Origin: JBDHZU01 sp039812085
Lineage (GTDB): Bacteria; Actinomycetota; Actinomycetes; S36-B12; UBA10799
Direction of reading: 5' to 3'
DNA length: 8,894 bases
NCBI GenBank assembly: GCA_039812085.1
Contig: JBDHZU010000080.1
Coordinates: 1-8,894, forward strand
The translations under genes were made by a program, and so were the position numbers. Positions 1 to 5,947 of this stretch are shown here, in pieces; positions within the stretch are counted from its first letter, which is position 1; the number at the start of each line of letters is the position of its first letter. The notes beneath the pieces are model-generated. The model saw only the letters and a list, made by a program, of their open reading frames with translations. It had not been told where the DNA came from and searched no databases.

Positions 1-64
1 CTGGTTCTTCCACCGGCCAGAGATCTTCTGCTGCGCAGTAGGGGCAGTGATGGATCGTGCTCAT
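1..64 (-). CDS. Small CxxC (zinc-ribbon-like) protein downstream of sulfite reductase, N-terminal fragment
   Basis: The first 21 codons of a small protein are visible, starting at ATG 64-62 and running off the left edge. The start overlaps the sirA stop codon as ATGA, which indicates translational coupling. The visible peptide begins MSTIHHCPYCAAEDLWPVEE. It has one CPYC (CxxC) knuckle at residues 7-10, the usual first half of a zinc ribbon or rubredoxin-like metal site; the second pair would lie beyond the window. Small Cys-rich ORFs between the sulfite reductase gene and cysH are common in actinomycetes, and in Corynebacterium glutamicum this position holds cysX, proposed to be a ferredoxin-like partner. 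I infer a similar role, perhaps electron delivery or metal handling for sulfite reduction. Function is unproven because most of the protein is not visible. Confidence 0.75.
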   Translation of the reverse strand, partial: MSTIHHCPYCAAEDLWPVEEP

Positions 65-1749
65 CGCAGGGAATCCTCGTCGGTTCGTGCGGCCCACTGC
101 GCGAAAGTTTCGCCATCCTCGCGTTGTTCCAAGTAGTGACCAGTGACTCGTTCGATGAAGTCCGGCATCTGCGTAGCCGTCACCTTGTGAGCACGCAGCT
201 TGCGCCCAAACTGTGCATCTGGACCCACGGTTCCACCTAAGTGAACCTGGTAGCCCTCGACGGTTTGTCCGTCATCGTCAGTAACCAGTGATCCCTTGAA
301 GCCGATGTCGGCGGTCTGGAATCGGGCGCACGAGTTCGGGCAACCATTGACGTGAATTGAGAGTGGGGAGTCATAGGTAGGCAGACGATCCTCAAGTTCG
401 AGTACGAGGTCGGCTGCCCGCTTCTTAGTTTCGACAATGGCGAGCTTGCAGTACTCGATTCCGGTGCATGCCATCGTCGAGCGACGGAACTCACTGGGAT
501 TGACCTGTAGATCCAGAGCTTCCAATGCGTTCGTCACTGCGTCTGCTTTACCTGGGGGAACATCGAGGATGACCAGCTTCTGCTCGACAGTTAGCCGCAG
601 GCGGTCACTACCAGCCGATTCCATGATGTCGGCGACTTGGCTGAGGATCGTTCCGGATACCCGGCCAACGCTGGGAGCGGCTCCGATGTAGAAGTTGCCG
701 TCCTTCTGCTTGTGGACGCCGACGTGATCTCGGTGACCGGAAGGTGCCGGCGCAGGAGCGGGACCATCGGTCAGAGTGCGACCCAGGAATTCGTCGCTTT
801 CCAGTACTTCGCGGAACTTTTCCACGCCCCAGTCGGCGACCAGGAACTTCAACCGAGCCCGGTTACGAAGACGGCGGTAGCCATAGTCGCGGAAGATCGC
901 GACGACGCCTTCCCAGATCTCCGGTACTTCTTCCAGGCTTGCCCATACTCCGAGTCGTTGGGCATACATCGGGTTGGTGGACAGCCCGCCGCCCACCCAG
1001 ACATCGAATCCCGGTCCATGCTCGGGATGCACCACACCGATAAAGGCAACGTCGTCGGTCTCATGTGCGACGTCTTGAATAGGGGAGCCGGAGATGGCGG
1101 TCTTGAACTTTCGCGGCAGATTCGAGTACTCCGGCTTGCCGATGTAGTCATCCAGGATTTTGCGGATAGCGGGGGTGCCATCGATGATCTCGTCTTCGGC
1201 GATACCTGCTACTGGGGATCCCAGAATGACGCGGGGAACGTCGCCGCACGCTTCGGTCGTCATCAGGCCAACAGCTTCAAGACGCCGCCAGATTTCGGGT
1301 ACGTCCTCGACCGCTATCCAGTGCAACTGGATGTTTTGGCGGTCGGTGATGTCAGCGGTATCTCGACCGAACTCTTGGGAAATCCCGGCGATGACGCGTA
1401 GTTGCTCTTGGGAAAGTTGTCCGCCGTCAATGCGCACGCGGAGCATGAAGTATTCGTCGTCGAGCTCTTCTGGTTCTAGCGTTGCGGTGCGGCCACCATC
1501 AATTCCCGGTGCGCGCTGGGTATATAGCCCCCACCACCGAAACCGGCCACGTAGATCGCCCGGGTCGATGCTGGCGAATCCACCTTTGGAGTAGATGTTC
1601 TCGATTCGCGCGCGCACGTTAAGGCCGTTGTCGTCTTTCTTGGCGCGTTCGTTGGGATTCAGTGGTTCGAGGTGCCCCAATGCCCATTGGCCCTGACCCT
1701 TGGGTCGCTTTGCTCGGGGCGTACGTGGAGCAGGTGTGTCGGTGGCCAC
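61..1749 (-). CDS. sirA: Ferredoxin-dependent sulfite reductase (siroheme, [4Fe-4S]), SirA/NirA type
   Basis: This 562-residue cytosolic enzyme catalyses the six-electron reduction of sulfite to sulfide with reduced ferredoxin, the last step of assimilatory sulfate reduction before cysteine synthesis. It shows the family's two-fold layout of ferredoxin-like half-domains and siroheme-binding repeats. The cluster and siroheme ligands are C428-x5-C434 (ACTGIEYC) and C470-x3-C474 (NGCPNSC). Y76 in WWGLYTQR and C168 in TTEACGDVPR are 92 residues apart, the same spacing as the Tyr69-Cys161 pair that is covalently cross-linked next to the siroheme in Mycobacterium tuberculosis NirA/SirA. That pair points to sulfite rather than nitrite as the substrate. 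The N-terminal block QWALGHLEPLNPNE also resembles the mycobacterial protein. The start is GTG at 1749 with an AAGGAGA ribosome site 9 nt upstream. The gene is preceded by a Cys-rich leader ORF and followed by an overlapping small CxxC gene. Confidence 0.95.
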   Translation of the reverse strand: MATDTPAPRTPRAKRPKGQGQWALGHLEPLNPNERAKKDDNGLNVRARIENIYSKGGFASIDPGDLRGRFRWWGLYTQRAPGIDGGRTATLEPEELDDEYFMLRVRIDGGQLSQEQLRVIAGISQEFGRDTADITDRQNIQLHWIAVEDVPEIWRRLEAVGLMTTEACGDVPRVILGSPVAGIAEDEIIDGTPAIRKILDDYIGKPEYSNLPRKFKTAISGSPIQDVAHETDDVAFIGVVHPEHGPGFDVWVGGGLSTNPMYAQRLGVWASLEEVPEIWEGVVAIFRDYGYRRLRNRARLKFLVADWGVEKFREVLESDEFLGRTLTDGPAPAPAPSGHRDHVGVHKQKDGNFYIGAAPSVGRVSGTILSQVADIMESAGSDRLRLTVEQKLVILDVPPGKADAVTNALEALDLQVNPSEFRRSTMACTGIEYCKLAIVETKKRAADLVLELEDRLPTYDSPLSIHVNGCPNSCARFQTADIGFKGSLVTDDDGQTVEGYQVHLGGTVGPDAQFGRKLRAHKVTATQMPDFIERVTGHYLEQREDGETFAQWAARTDEDSLR

Positions 1750-1758
1750 GGTTCGTGG

Positions 1759-1765
1759 TCTCCTT
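1759..1765 (-). promoter_or_regulatory. Ribosome binding site of sirA
   Basis: AAGGAGA lies 9 nt upstream of the GTG at 1749 and decides the start of sirA. The flanking bases TCTC-GAAG-GAGA could fold the site into a small 4-bp hairpin. This may matter if initiation is controlled by the leader region, but the hairpin is weak. Confidence 0.8.
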
Positions 1766-1783
1766 CGAGAAGTCTGCGGATGA

Positions 1784-1864
1784 TGGACGCGGTGCCAAAC
1801 ACGCGCCAGGCGCGCTCAGCGGGAGGAACGGCAACCACGCTGCGAGCTACGCAACTCGTTGCCG
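1784..1864 (-). promoter_or_regulatory. Candidate cysteine-responsive attenuator structure between leader ORF and sirA
   Basis: The untranslated stretch between the leader stop and sirA holds several pairings in the direction of transcription. CGGCAAC (1864-1858) pairs with GTTGCCG (1835-1829), a perfect 7-bp stem starting 3 nt after the leader stop codon. CGCGC (1814-1810) pairs with GCGCG (1806-1802) around a CTG loop and is followed by GTTTGG, a short terminator-like hairpin. The same 3' arm could instead join TGG-CGCG (1808-1802) to CGCG-T-CCA (1791-1784) with one bulged T, so the last two folds exclude each other. Part of the leader coding sequence (CGTTG) could also pair with CAACG inside the first stem. 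Competing folds behind a Cys-codon-rich ORF are what an attenuator would show. The stems were found by eye, no folding energies were computed, and the U-tract is poor. Confidence 0.45.
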
Positions 1865-1866
1865 AT

Positions 1867-1968
1867 TCAGGCAGAACAACAAAGACACAACGCGCTGCAC
1901 ACATGACCGTGATCGACCACTGGACGGGTCGTCAGAGTCGGAAGAGCAACGCGAGACATGCGGAACAT
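1867..1968 (-). CDS. Cysteine-rich leader peptide upstream of sirA
   Basis: This short ORF is 33 codons long from ATG 1968, and ends in TGA 103 nt before sirA on the same strand. The last eleven codons encode VCSALCLCCSA, with four cysteines including a CC pair just before the stop. Clustered Cys codons in a short ORF upstream of a sulfur-assimilation gene match the polycysteine leader ORFs described in mycobacteria, where slow translation under cysteine shortage raises expression of the downstream operon. The peptide itself is probably not functional; the ribosome's progress over the Cys codons would be the sensor. The true start is uncertain. ATG 1968 and ATG 1959 lack an evident ribosome site, and GTG 1920 would give a 17-residue peptide starting VDHGHV (with fMet), close in size to known leaderless forms. 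I could not identify a convincing -10 box. Confidence 0.75.
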   Translation of the reverse strand: MFRMSRVALPTLTTRPVVDHGHVCSALCLCCSA

Positions 1969-2022
1969 CGTGTCACAAGCGCGACAGGTACGAACAGGGG
2001 GATCGAGTTTCTTCGACTGGAA

Positions 2023-2064
2023 ATCAACGATGCCCGCCGGAAAATCCCGGCGGGCATCGTTGAT
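2023..2064 (-). terminator. Strong hairpin terminator of the MFS transporter gene
   Basis: A perfect 18-bp inverted repeat (2023-2040 and 2047-2064) is GC-rich in its core (GCCCGCCGG against CCGGCGGGC) and has a 6-nt loop. It begins 10 nt after the transporter's TAA stop. Read on the minus strand it is followed by TT and then CCAGTC, so the U-tract is short, as is common in actinomycete terminators. It should insulate the sirA leader from transporter read-through. On the plus strand no gene ends here, so the minus-strand role is favoured. Confidence 0.85.
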
Positions 2065-2074
2065 GAGTGGGCCG

Positions 2075-3604
2075 TTATGCCGTGGCTGGCTTGGTGGCGT
2101 CTGGCGCCTCCATGTCCTCCAACTGCATGCCCTTTGTTTCCTTGACGTACTTGAGGACGTAGAAGAAGGACACAAACGCACCGAGGGTGAACAGTCCGTA
2201 GGCCAAGCCGAGCGAGATGCTGACCAGGCCGGGGAAGGTCTCCGACACGATGAAGTTTGCGATCCAGTTGGCCATGACGCCAACCGACATTGCCGCGGCG
2301 CGAATCTTGTTCGGGAACATTTCGCCGAGCAGCACCCAGACGATCGGTCCCCAGGTTGCAGCGAAGAAAGCAACGTAGGTGTTGAGCATGATCACGGCGA
2401 CCCAACCGGAACCGCTGGACAGCATTGGGTTACCAGCGGATTCACACAGTCCTTGGGCAACTTGCGCATCCGTACATTTCGGCGCGGTGACGAACACCAA
2501 GGTCAGGATGCCGAGGGTGACGAACATGCCTGCCGAACCGATGAGCAGCAGAGGCTTGCGACCGACTCGGTCGATCAGGGCAATGGCGACGAAGGTGAAG
2601 ATGACGTTGACCGCAGAAATGATGGTCGAGGTCAGGAACGCCTTGCTGGTGCCGAAGCCAACCGCACTCCAGATCAAGTTGGAGTAGTAGAAGACGGCGT
2701 TGATACCGACGAACTGCTGCAAGACGGCCAGGATGATGCCGACCCACACCAGGGGCTTGAGACCAAGCGCTGAACCCTTGATGTCCGACATCGACATCTT
2801 GTGCTCGCCAGCCAGCGATGCCTCGATGGTGGACACCTTGTCATCGACATCATCGACGTAGATATTGCCGAGGACTTCCTTGGCTCCTTCGTTGTCACCT
2901 TGGGCCACCAGGTAGCGAGGCGACTCGGGCAGCGTCATTGCCAACACCCAGTAGATGACGGCGGGGACGACCATGCAGAGGAACATCCATTGCCACGCTT
3001 GCAGGCCGAACCAAATCGTGTTGTTTGCTTCGACAGCGGGTACTGCCTGTCCGGCAACCTGATTTACCTGATCCGGGGTGGCGAGGATGATCAGCTGATT
3101 GACGAGCTGAGTGCCAAAGATGCCGACGACGATGGCGAGCTGGAACAGAGAAGACAGGCGACCACGTAGGTGGGCGGGTGCGACTTCGGAGATGTACATC
3201 GGACACACCACAGCGGCAAGACCAATGGCAAAGCCACCAAGCACACGCCAGAACATGAAGTCCAACGTGGAGAAGGGGAAGGCCTGACCAACGCCAGCGA
3301 CCAAGAAGAGGATCGCAGAGATGATCATGACCTTCTTGCGACCGAGTTTGTCCGCCATGCGGCCACCAACGAAGGCGCCAAGTGCGGAGCCGAGCAGTGC
3401 GATGGCGACGACAAAGCCCTGCATGAACTCATTGGAAATCTCGAACTGGTGGAACACGGCTTTGTTCGCACCGTTGATGACGGAGCTGTCGTAGCCGAAT
3501 AGGAAACCGCCGAGGGCGGCGATGCTGGCGATCTTGACGACTTTGCCCGTGTGTACCGGTGCAAACTCGACAGGGCCAGACTCTCGTTGAGTGGGAGCGA
3601 CCAT
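2075..3604 (-). CDS. Sugar porter family MFS transporter (proton symport type)
   Basis: This 509-residue inner-membrane protein has the full signature of the MFS sugar porter family (TC 2.A.1.1), with twelve predicted membrane segments. Residues 32-46 GGFLFGYDSSVINGA are helix 1; GRMADKLGRKK (81-91) is the loop 2-3 motif; PMYISEVAPAHLRGRL (135-150) follows helix 4; LPESPR (225-230) starts the central cytoplasmic loop; QQFVGINAVFYYS (296-308) is the sugar-binding helix 7; DRVGRKPLLL (345-354) is the second-half loop motif; WGPIVWVLLGEMFP (418-431) is helix 10; and KETKG (488-492) closes helix 12. The substrate is probably a monosaccharide such as glucose, galactose, xylose or inositol; the sequence does not settle which. 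A loop between helices 9 and 10 carries C377 and C387, possibly an external disulfide. The start is ATG 3604 with AGGAGG 9 nt upstream; an earlier in-frame GTG at 3649 would add 15 unlikely residues. Confidence 0.93.
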   Translation of the reverse strand: MVAPTQRESGPVEFAPVHTGKVVKIASIAALGGFLFGYDSSVINGANKAVFHQFEISNEFMQGFVVAIALLGSALGAFVGGRMADKLGRKKVMIISAILFLVAGVGQAFPFSTLDFMFWRVLGGFAIGLAAVVCPMYISEVAPAHLRGRLSSLFQLAIVVGIFGTQLVNQLIILATPDQVNQVAGQAVPAVEANNTIWFGLQAWQWMFLCMVVPAVIYWVLAMTLPESPRYLVAQGDNEGAKEVLGNIYVDDVDDKVSTIEASLAGEHKMSMSDIKGSALGLKPLVWVGIILAVLQQFVGINAVFYYSNLIWSAVGFGTSKAFLTSTIISAVNVIFTFVAIALIDRVGRKPLLLIGSAGMFVTLGILTLVFVTAPKCTDAQVAQGLCESAGNPMLSSGSGWVAVIMLNTYVAFFAATWGPIVWVLLGEMFPNKIRAAAMSVGVMANWIANFIVSETFPGLVSISLGLAYGLFTLGAFVSFFYVLKYVKETKGMQLEDMEAPDATKPATA

Positions 3605-3613
3605 CGTCGGATT

Positions 3614-3619
3614 CCTCCT
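3614..3619 (-). promoter_or_regulatory. Ribosome binding site of the MFS transporter
   Basis: A full AGGAGG lies 9 nt upstream of ATG 3604, preceded by TATATAT. It fixes the start at 3604 and places the upstream GTG 3649 in the leader. Confidence 0.88.
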
Positions 3620-3649
3620 ATATATGGGCGGGCAGCACTGCAACTGCAC

Positions 3650-3673
3650 GCAGATTGGACCAAGTCAATCTGC
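3650..3673. promoter_or_regulatory. 24-bp inverted repeat, candidate operator of the MFS transporter
   Basis: GCAGATTG (3650-3657) and CAATCTGC (3666-3673) are perfect 8-bp inverted arms around an 8-nt spacer. The centre lies about 57 bp upstream of the transporter ATG, and the repeat overlaps a minus-strand TTGACT -35-like hexamer. Arm length and spacing suit a dimeric repressor. No regulator gene is present in the window, so the binding protein is unknown. Confidence 0.45.
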
Positions 3674-3870
3674 TCGTGACGCTACCCGCACCCACCCCCA
3701 AATGCTCGCTCAAAGTAAGCGTTTCGCCACTCTGGGTGACGACAAATTGCATGATTGTGTTTCGCCGTGATCGATCGGCGAGCTATCGGCTGCTGATCAC
3801 AGGCGTGTGCGACTCTGGGAGGCAGCGAATTTGATCAGTGAATGGTCCATATGAGAGGTCATCGTCCTGC

Positions 3871-5904
3871 ATGAACGACGAGCAAACTGTGACCAGCGAT
3901 GACATCCAGCCGATCTGGACGCCCAGCGCGCAACGGGTCACAGACACCCGTATTGACCGGTTGCGGCGGGATATTTCTGAGGTCATCGGTGAGCAACTTC
4001 CCGATACTGCTGCGTTGCATGAATGGTCGCTGACTGAGTCGGGTGACTTTTGGGATGTCGTGTGGGACGAGCTCGGAGTTATTGCAGATCGAGGGGACGG
4101 CCCAGCCCTCATGCCTGCGCCAGCGGGAGCCGATATGCGATCGGCAAAGTTCTTCCCAGCGGCAGTGCTCAATGTGGCGGAAAATTTGCTCGCCGGCGGG
4201 CAACGTCCTGGTGCCGGAGATGAAGCCCTCGTCGCTTATGGCGAAGACGGTGTTCGTCGGAGCCTGACCTGGGCGGAACTGTCCCAAGCCAGCGCATCAA
4301 TGGCCAAGACTCTGCAAGCTGTCGGGGTCAGCTCGGGCGATGTTGTTGCCGCCTGGATGCCTAATGTCATCGAGACTGTCATCACGATGCTGGCTGCCAG
4401 TTCGCTCGGTGCGGTGTTTACCTCGACTAGCCCGGACTTTGGTCCAGCGGGAGTGCTCGATCGATTCCGCCAAGTTGAACCGTCCGTGTTGGTGGCAACC
4501 GACGGCTATCACTACAACGGCAAGCAGCATTCTCGCCTTGGCGATTTGCCCGATGTCATCAATGGGCTGCCGAGTCTTAAGGCCGTATTCGTCCACGCTG
4601 AACTCGGTCGGGACGAGCTGGACGTGGGCTCTGTACGCGAACAGATCGTGAGTGTTCCCGTCCTGCCGTTGTCCGACGTGGTGGATAGCAACGAGCAGGT
4701 AGCTGAGCAGTTCGCGCCACTGCCTACTGATCACCCCTGGGTCGTGCTCTATTCGTCAGGCACAACTGGGGTTCCCAAGTGCATTACTCACCGCGCGGGT
4801 GGCCTGCTGCTCAAACACCTGGTGGAGCATCAGTTGCACTGCGACATCCGTCCCGGTGATCGCGTCTTCTACTACACAACCTGTGGCTGGATGATGTGGA
4901 ACTGGCTGGTCAGTGTGTTGGCTAGTGGTGCCACCGCGGTGCTCTATGACGGTTCACCGTTTTATCCCGGGCCGGAAGCGATGTGGAACATCGTTGAACG
5001 CGAACAGATCACACTGTTCGGAACCAGTGCCAAGTTCATCGACTCTTCTCGCAAGGCCGATGTGCGTCCGGGGGAACAACGAGACCTCTCCGCGCTACGA
5101 ACGATCTGTTCCACGGGTTCGCCGCTGGCTGCGGAAGGCTACGAATGGGTTTACGAGGCTGTCGCCGCTGACGTACATCTGGCCAGCATCTCGGGCGGAA
5201 CCGACATCTGCGGATGCTTTGTCATGGGAGATCCGACGCTGCCGGTCTATGCCGGTCAGATCCAAGGACCAGCACTTGGTATGGCAGTCGATGTCTGGGA
5301 TTCGTCCGGCAACAGCTTGCGAGATCAGCCAGGGGTAACCGGAGAACTGGTCTGCACCCAACCGTTCCCTAGCATGCCGTTGGGCTTCGTCAATGACGAT
5401 GACCGCGCGCTCTACACCGCTGCGTACTTCGATCGGTTTGACGCAGTGTGGGCGCACGGTGATTTCGCTTCCTGGACGGAACAGGGCGGCATGGTTATTC
5501 ATGGTCGTTCTGATGCCACGTTGAACTCTGGTGGGGTGCGAATCGGAACAGCGGAGATCTATCGCCAAGCTGAACACCTCGATGAGATTGCCGAGTCGTT
5601 GGCGGTGGGGCAGGAATGGGACGGCGATACCCGCATCGTCTTGTTCGTCCGGTTGGCAGACGGAGTGGCCTTCACCGACGAGTTGCAGACGGCCTTGCGA
5701 ACTCGGATTCGGACGAACTGTTCTCCCCGACATGTGCCTGCAGTGATTGTTCCGGTCGATGACCTTCCCCGGACGAGGTCCGGCAAGCTTGCTGAACTCG
5801 CTGTGGCAGACGTGATTCACGGCCGTCCCGTGCGCAATGTCGAGGCGCTGGCCAATGCGGAATCACTTCAACTCTTTACTAATCTGCCCGACTTGTCCGC
5901 ATGA
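3871..5904 (+). CDS. aacS: Acetoacetate-CoA ligase (acetoacetyl-CoA synthetase)
   Basis: This cytosolic adenylate-forming enzyme makes acetoacetyl-CoA from acetoacetate, ATP and CoA, releasing AMP and pyrophosphate. It feeds ketone-body or leucine carbon into thiolase or biosynthetic reactions. From ATG 3871 it has 677 residues, slightly longer than the usual ~650. An acetyl-CoA-synthetase-type N-terminal segment is followed by the AMP-binding domain: P-loop YSSGTTGVPK (294-303), FYYTTCGWMMWNW (333-345, typical of this subfamily), GGTD (442-445), HGDFASW (529-535) and GRSD (545-548). The mobile C-terminal domain ends with PRTRSGK, whose K639 is the catalytic lysine and a known acetylation site in relatives. 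The end EALANAESLQLF is also characteristic of the family. GAGAGG lies 12 nt upstream of ATG 3871. An in-frame GTG at 3838, behind GGGAGG at a long 15 nt, would add 11 residues, so the start is uncertain. Confidence 0.92.
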   Translation: MNDEQTVTSDDIQPIWTPSAQRVTDTRIDRLRRDISEVIGEQLPDTAALHEWSLTESGDFWDVVWDELGVIADRGDGPALMPAPAGADMRSAKFFPAAVLNVAENLLAGGQRPGAGDEALVAYGEDGVRRSLTWAELSQASASMAKTLQAVGVSSGDVVAAWMPNVIETVITMLAASSLGAVFTSTSPDFGPAGVLDRFRQVEPSVLVATDGYHYNGKQHSRLGDLPDVINGLPSLKAVFVHAELGRDELDVGSVREQIVSVPVLPLSDVVDSNEQVAEQFAPLPTDHPWVVLYSSGTTGVPKCITHRAGGLLLKHLVEHQLHCDIRPGDRVFYYTTCGWMMWNWLVSVLASGATAVLYDGSPFYPGPEAMWNIVEREQITLFGTSAKFIDSSRKADVRPGEQRDLSALRTICSTGSPLAAEGYEWVYEAVAADVHLASISGGTDICGCFVMGDPTLPVYAGQIQGPALGMAVDVWDSSGNSLRDQPGVTGELVCTQPFPSMPLGFVNDDDRALYTAAYFDRFDAVWAHGDFASWTEQGGMVIHGRSDATLNSGGVRIGTAEIYRQAEHLDEIAESLAVGQEWDGDTRIVLFVRLADGVAFTDELQTALRTRIRTNCSPRHVPAVIVPVDDLPRTRSGKLAELAVADVIHGRPVRNVEALANAESLQLFTNLPDLSA

Positions 5905-5927
5905 CCCCGGTCGCTAACAACCGGGTC
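5903..5927 (+). terminator. Weak hairpin at the end of aacS
   Basis: GACCCCGG (5903-5910) and CCGGGTC (5921-5927) form a 7-bp stem with one bulged C and a 10-nt loop, beginning within the aacS stop codon. No T-tract follows, and lysX starts only 20 nt later. It may slow or partly stop transcription, or be chance; read-through into lysX is likely. Confidence 0.3.
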
Positions 5928-5947
5928 GCTCTGGGAAGCTGTGCCGC

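Larger units (their letters stand above)
1750..2022 (-). other. 5' region of the sirA operon
   Basis: The gap between sirA and the transporter terminator holds the leader ORF and hairpins described separately. The 54 nt between the terminator and ATG 1968 must contain the promoter unless transcription starts inside the present leader frame. TTGTGACA at 1977-1970 resembles a -35 element, but no good -10 follows it, so no promoter is called. Open frames on the opposite strand here have no protein-like features. Confidence 0.5.
3605..3870. other. Divergent intergenic region between the transporter and aacS
   Basis: This 266-bp gap must hold promoters for both divergent genes. On the minus strand TTGACT (3668-3663) is a -35-like hexamer for the transporter, lying inside the 24-bp inverted repeat listed separately, but no clear -10 follows at 17 nt. 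On the plus strand TTGCAT (3747-3752) could be a -35 for aacS, with a weak ATCGAT at the -10 distance. TGATCA occurs twice (3794-3799 and 3832-3837), flanked so that CTGATCA and TGATCAG are inverted copies. No gene is seen inside the gap. Confidence 0.5.

Noticed and set aside
637..1401. A 254-codon plus-strand open frame opposite sirA
   Set aside because: It lies entirely antisense to a well-supported enzyme gene, shows no recognisable motif or ribosome site, and is explained by codon bias of the real gene.
61..1749. Assignment as assimilatory nitrite reductase
   Set aside because: The two enzymes share the fold and Cys motifs, but the conserved Tyr-Cys pair, the Cys-rich leader and the downstream small CxxC gene all fit sulfite reduction.
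1867..2373. A 168-codon minus-strand frame ending with the leader peptide
   Set aside because: Its upstream part overlaps the transporter's coding region in another frame and runs through the terminator hairpin. Only the last 17-33 codons make sense as a leader ORF.
1958..2773. A 271-codon plus-strand open frame opposite the transporter
   Set aside because: It is rich in Asp, Glu, Gly and His as expected from the antisense reading of a membrane protein, and crosses the terminator hairpin; not a gene.
3605..3649. Longer transporter start at GTG 3649
   Set aside because: The extra 15 residues (MQLQCCPPIYRRNPT) are unlike sugar porter N-termini, and the AGGAGG site at 3614-3619 points to ATG 3604.
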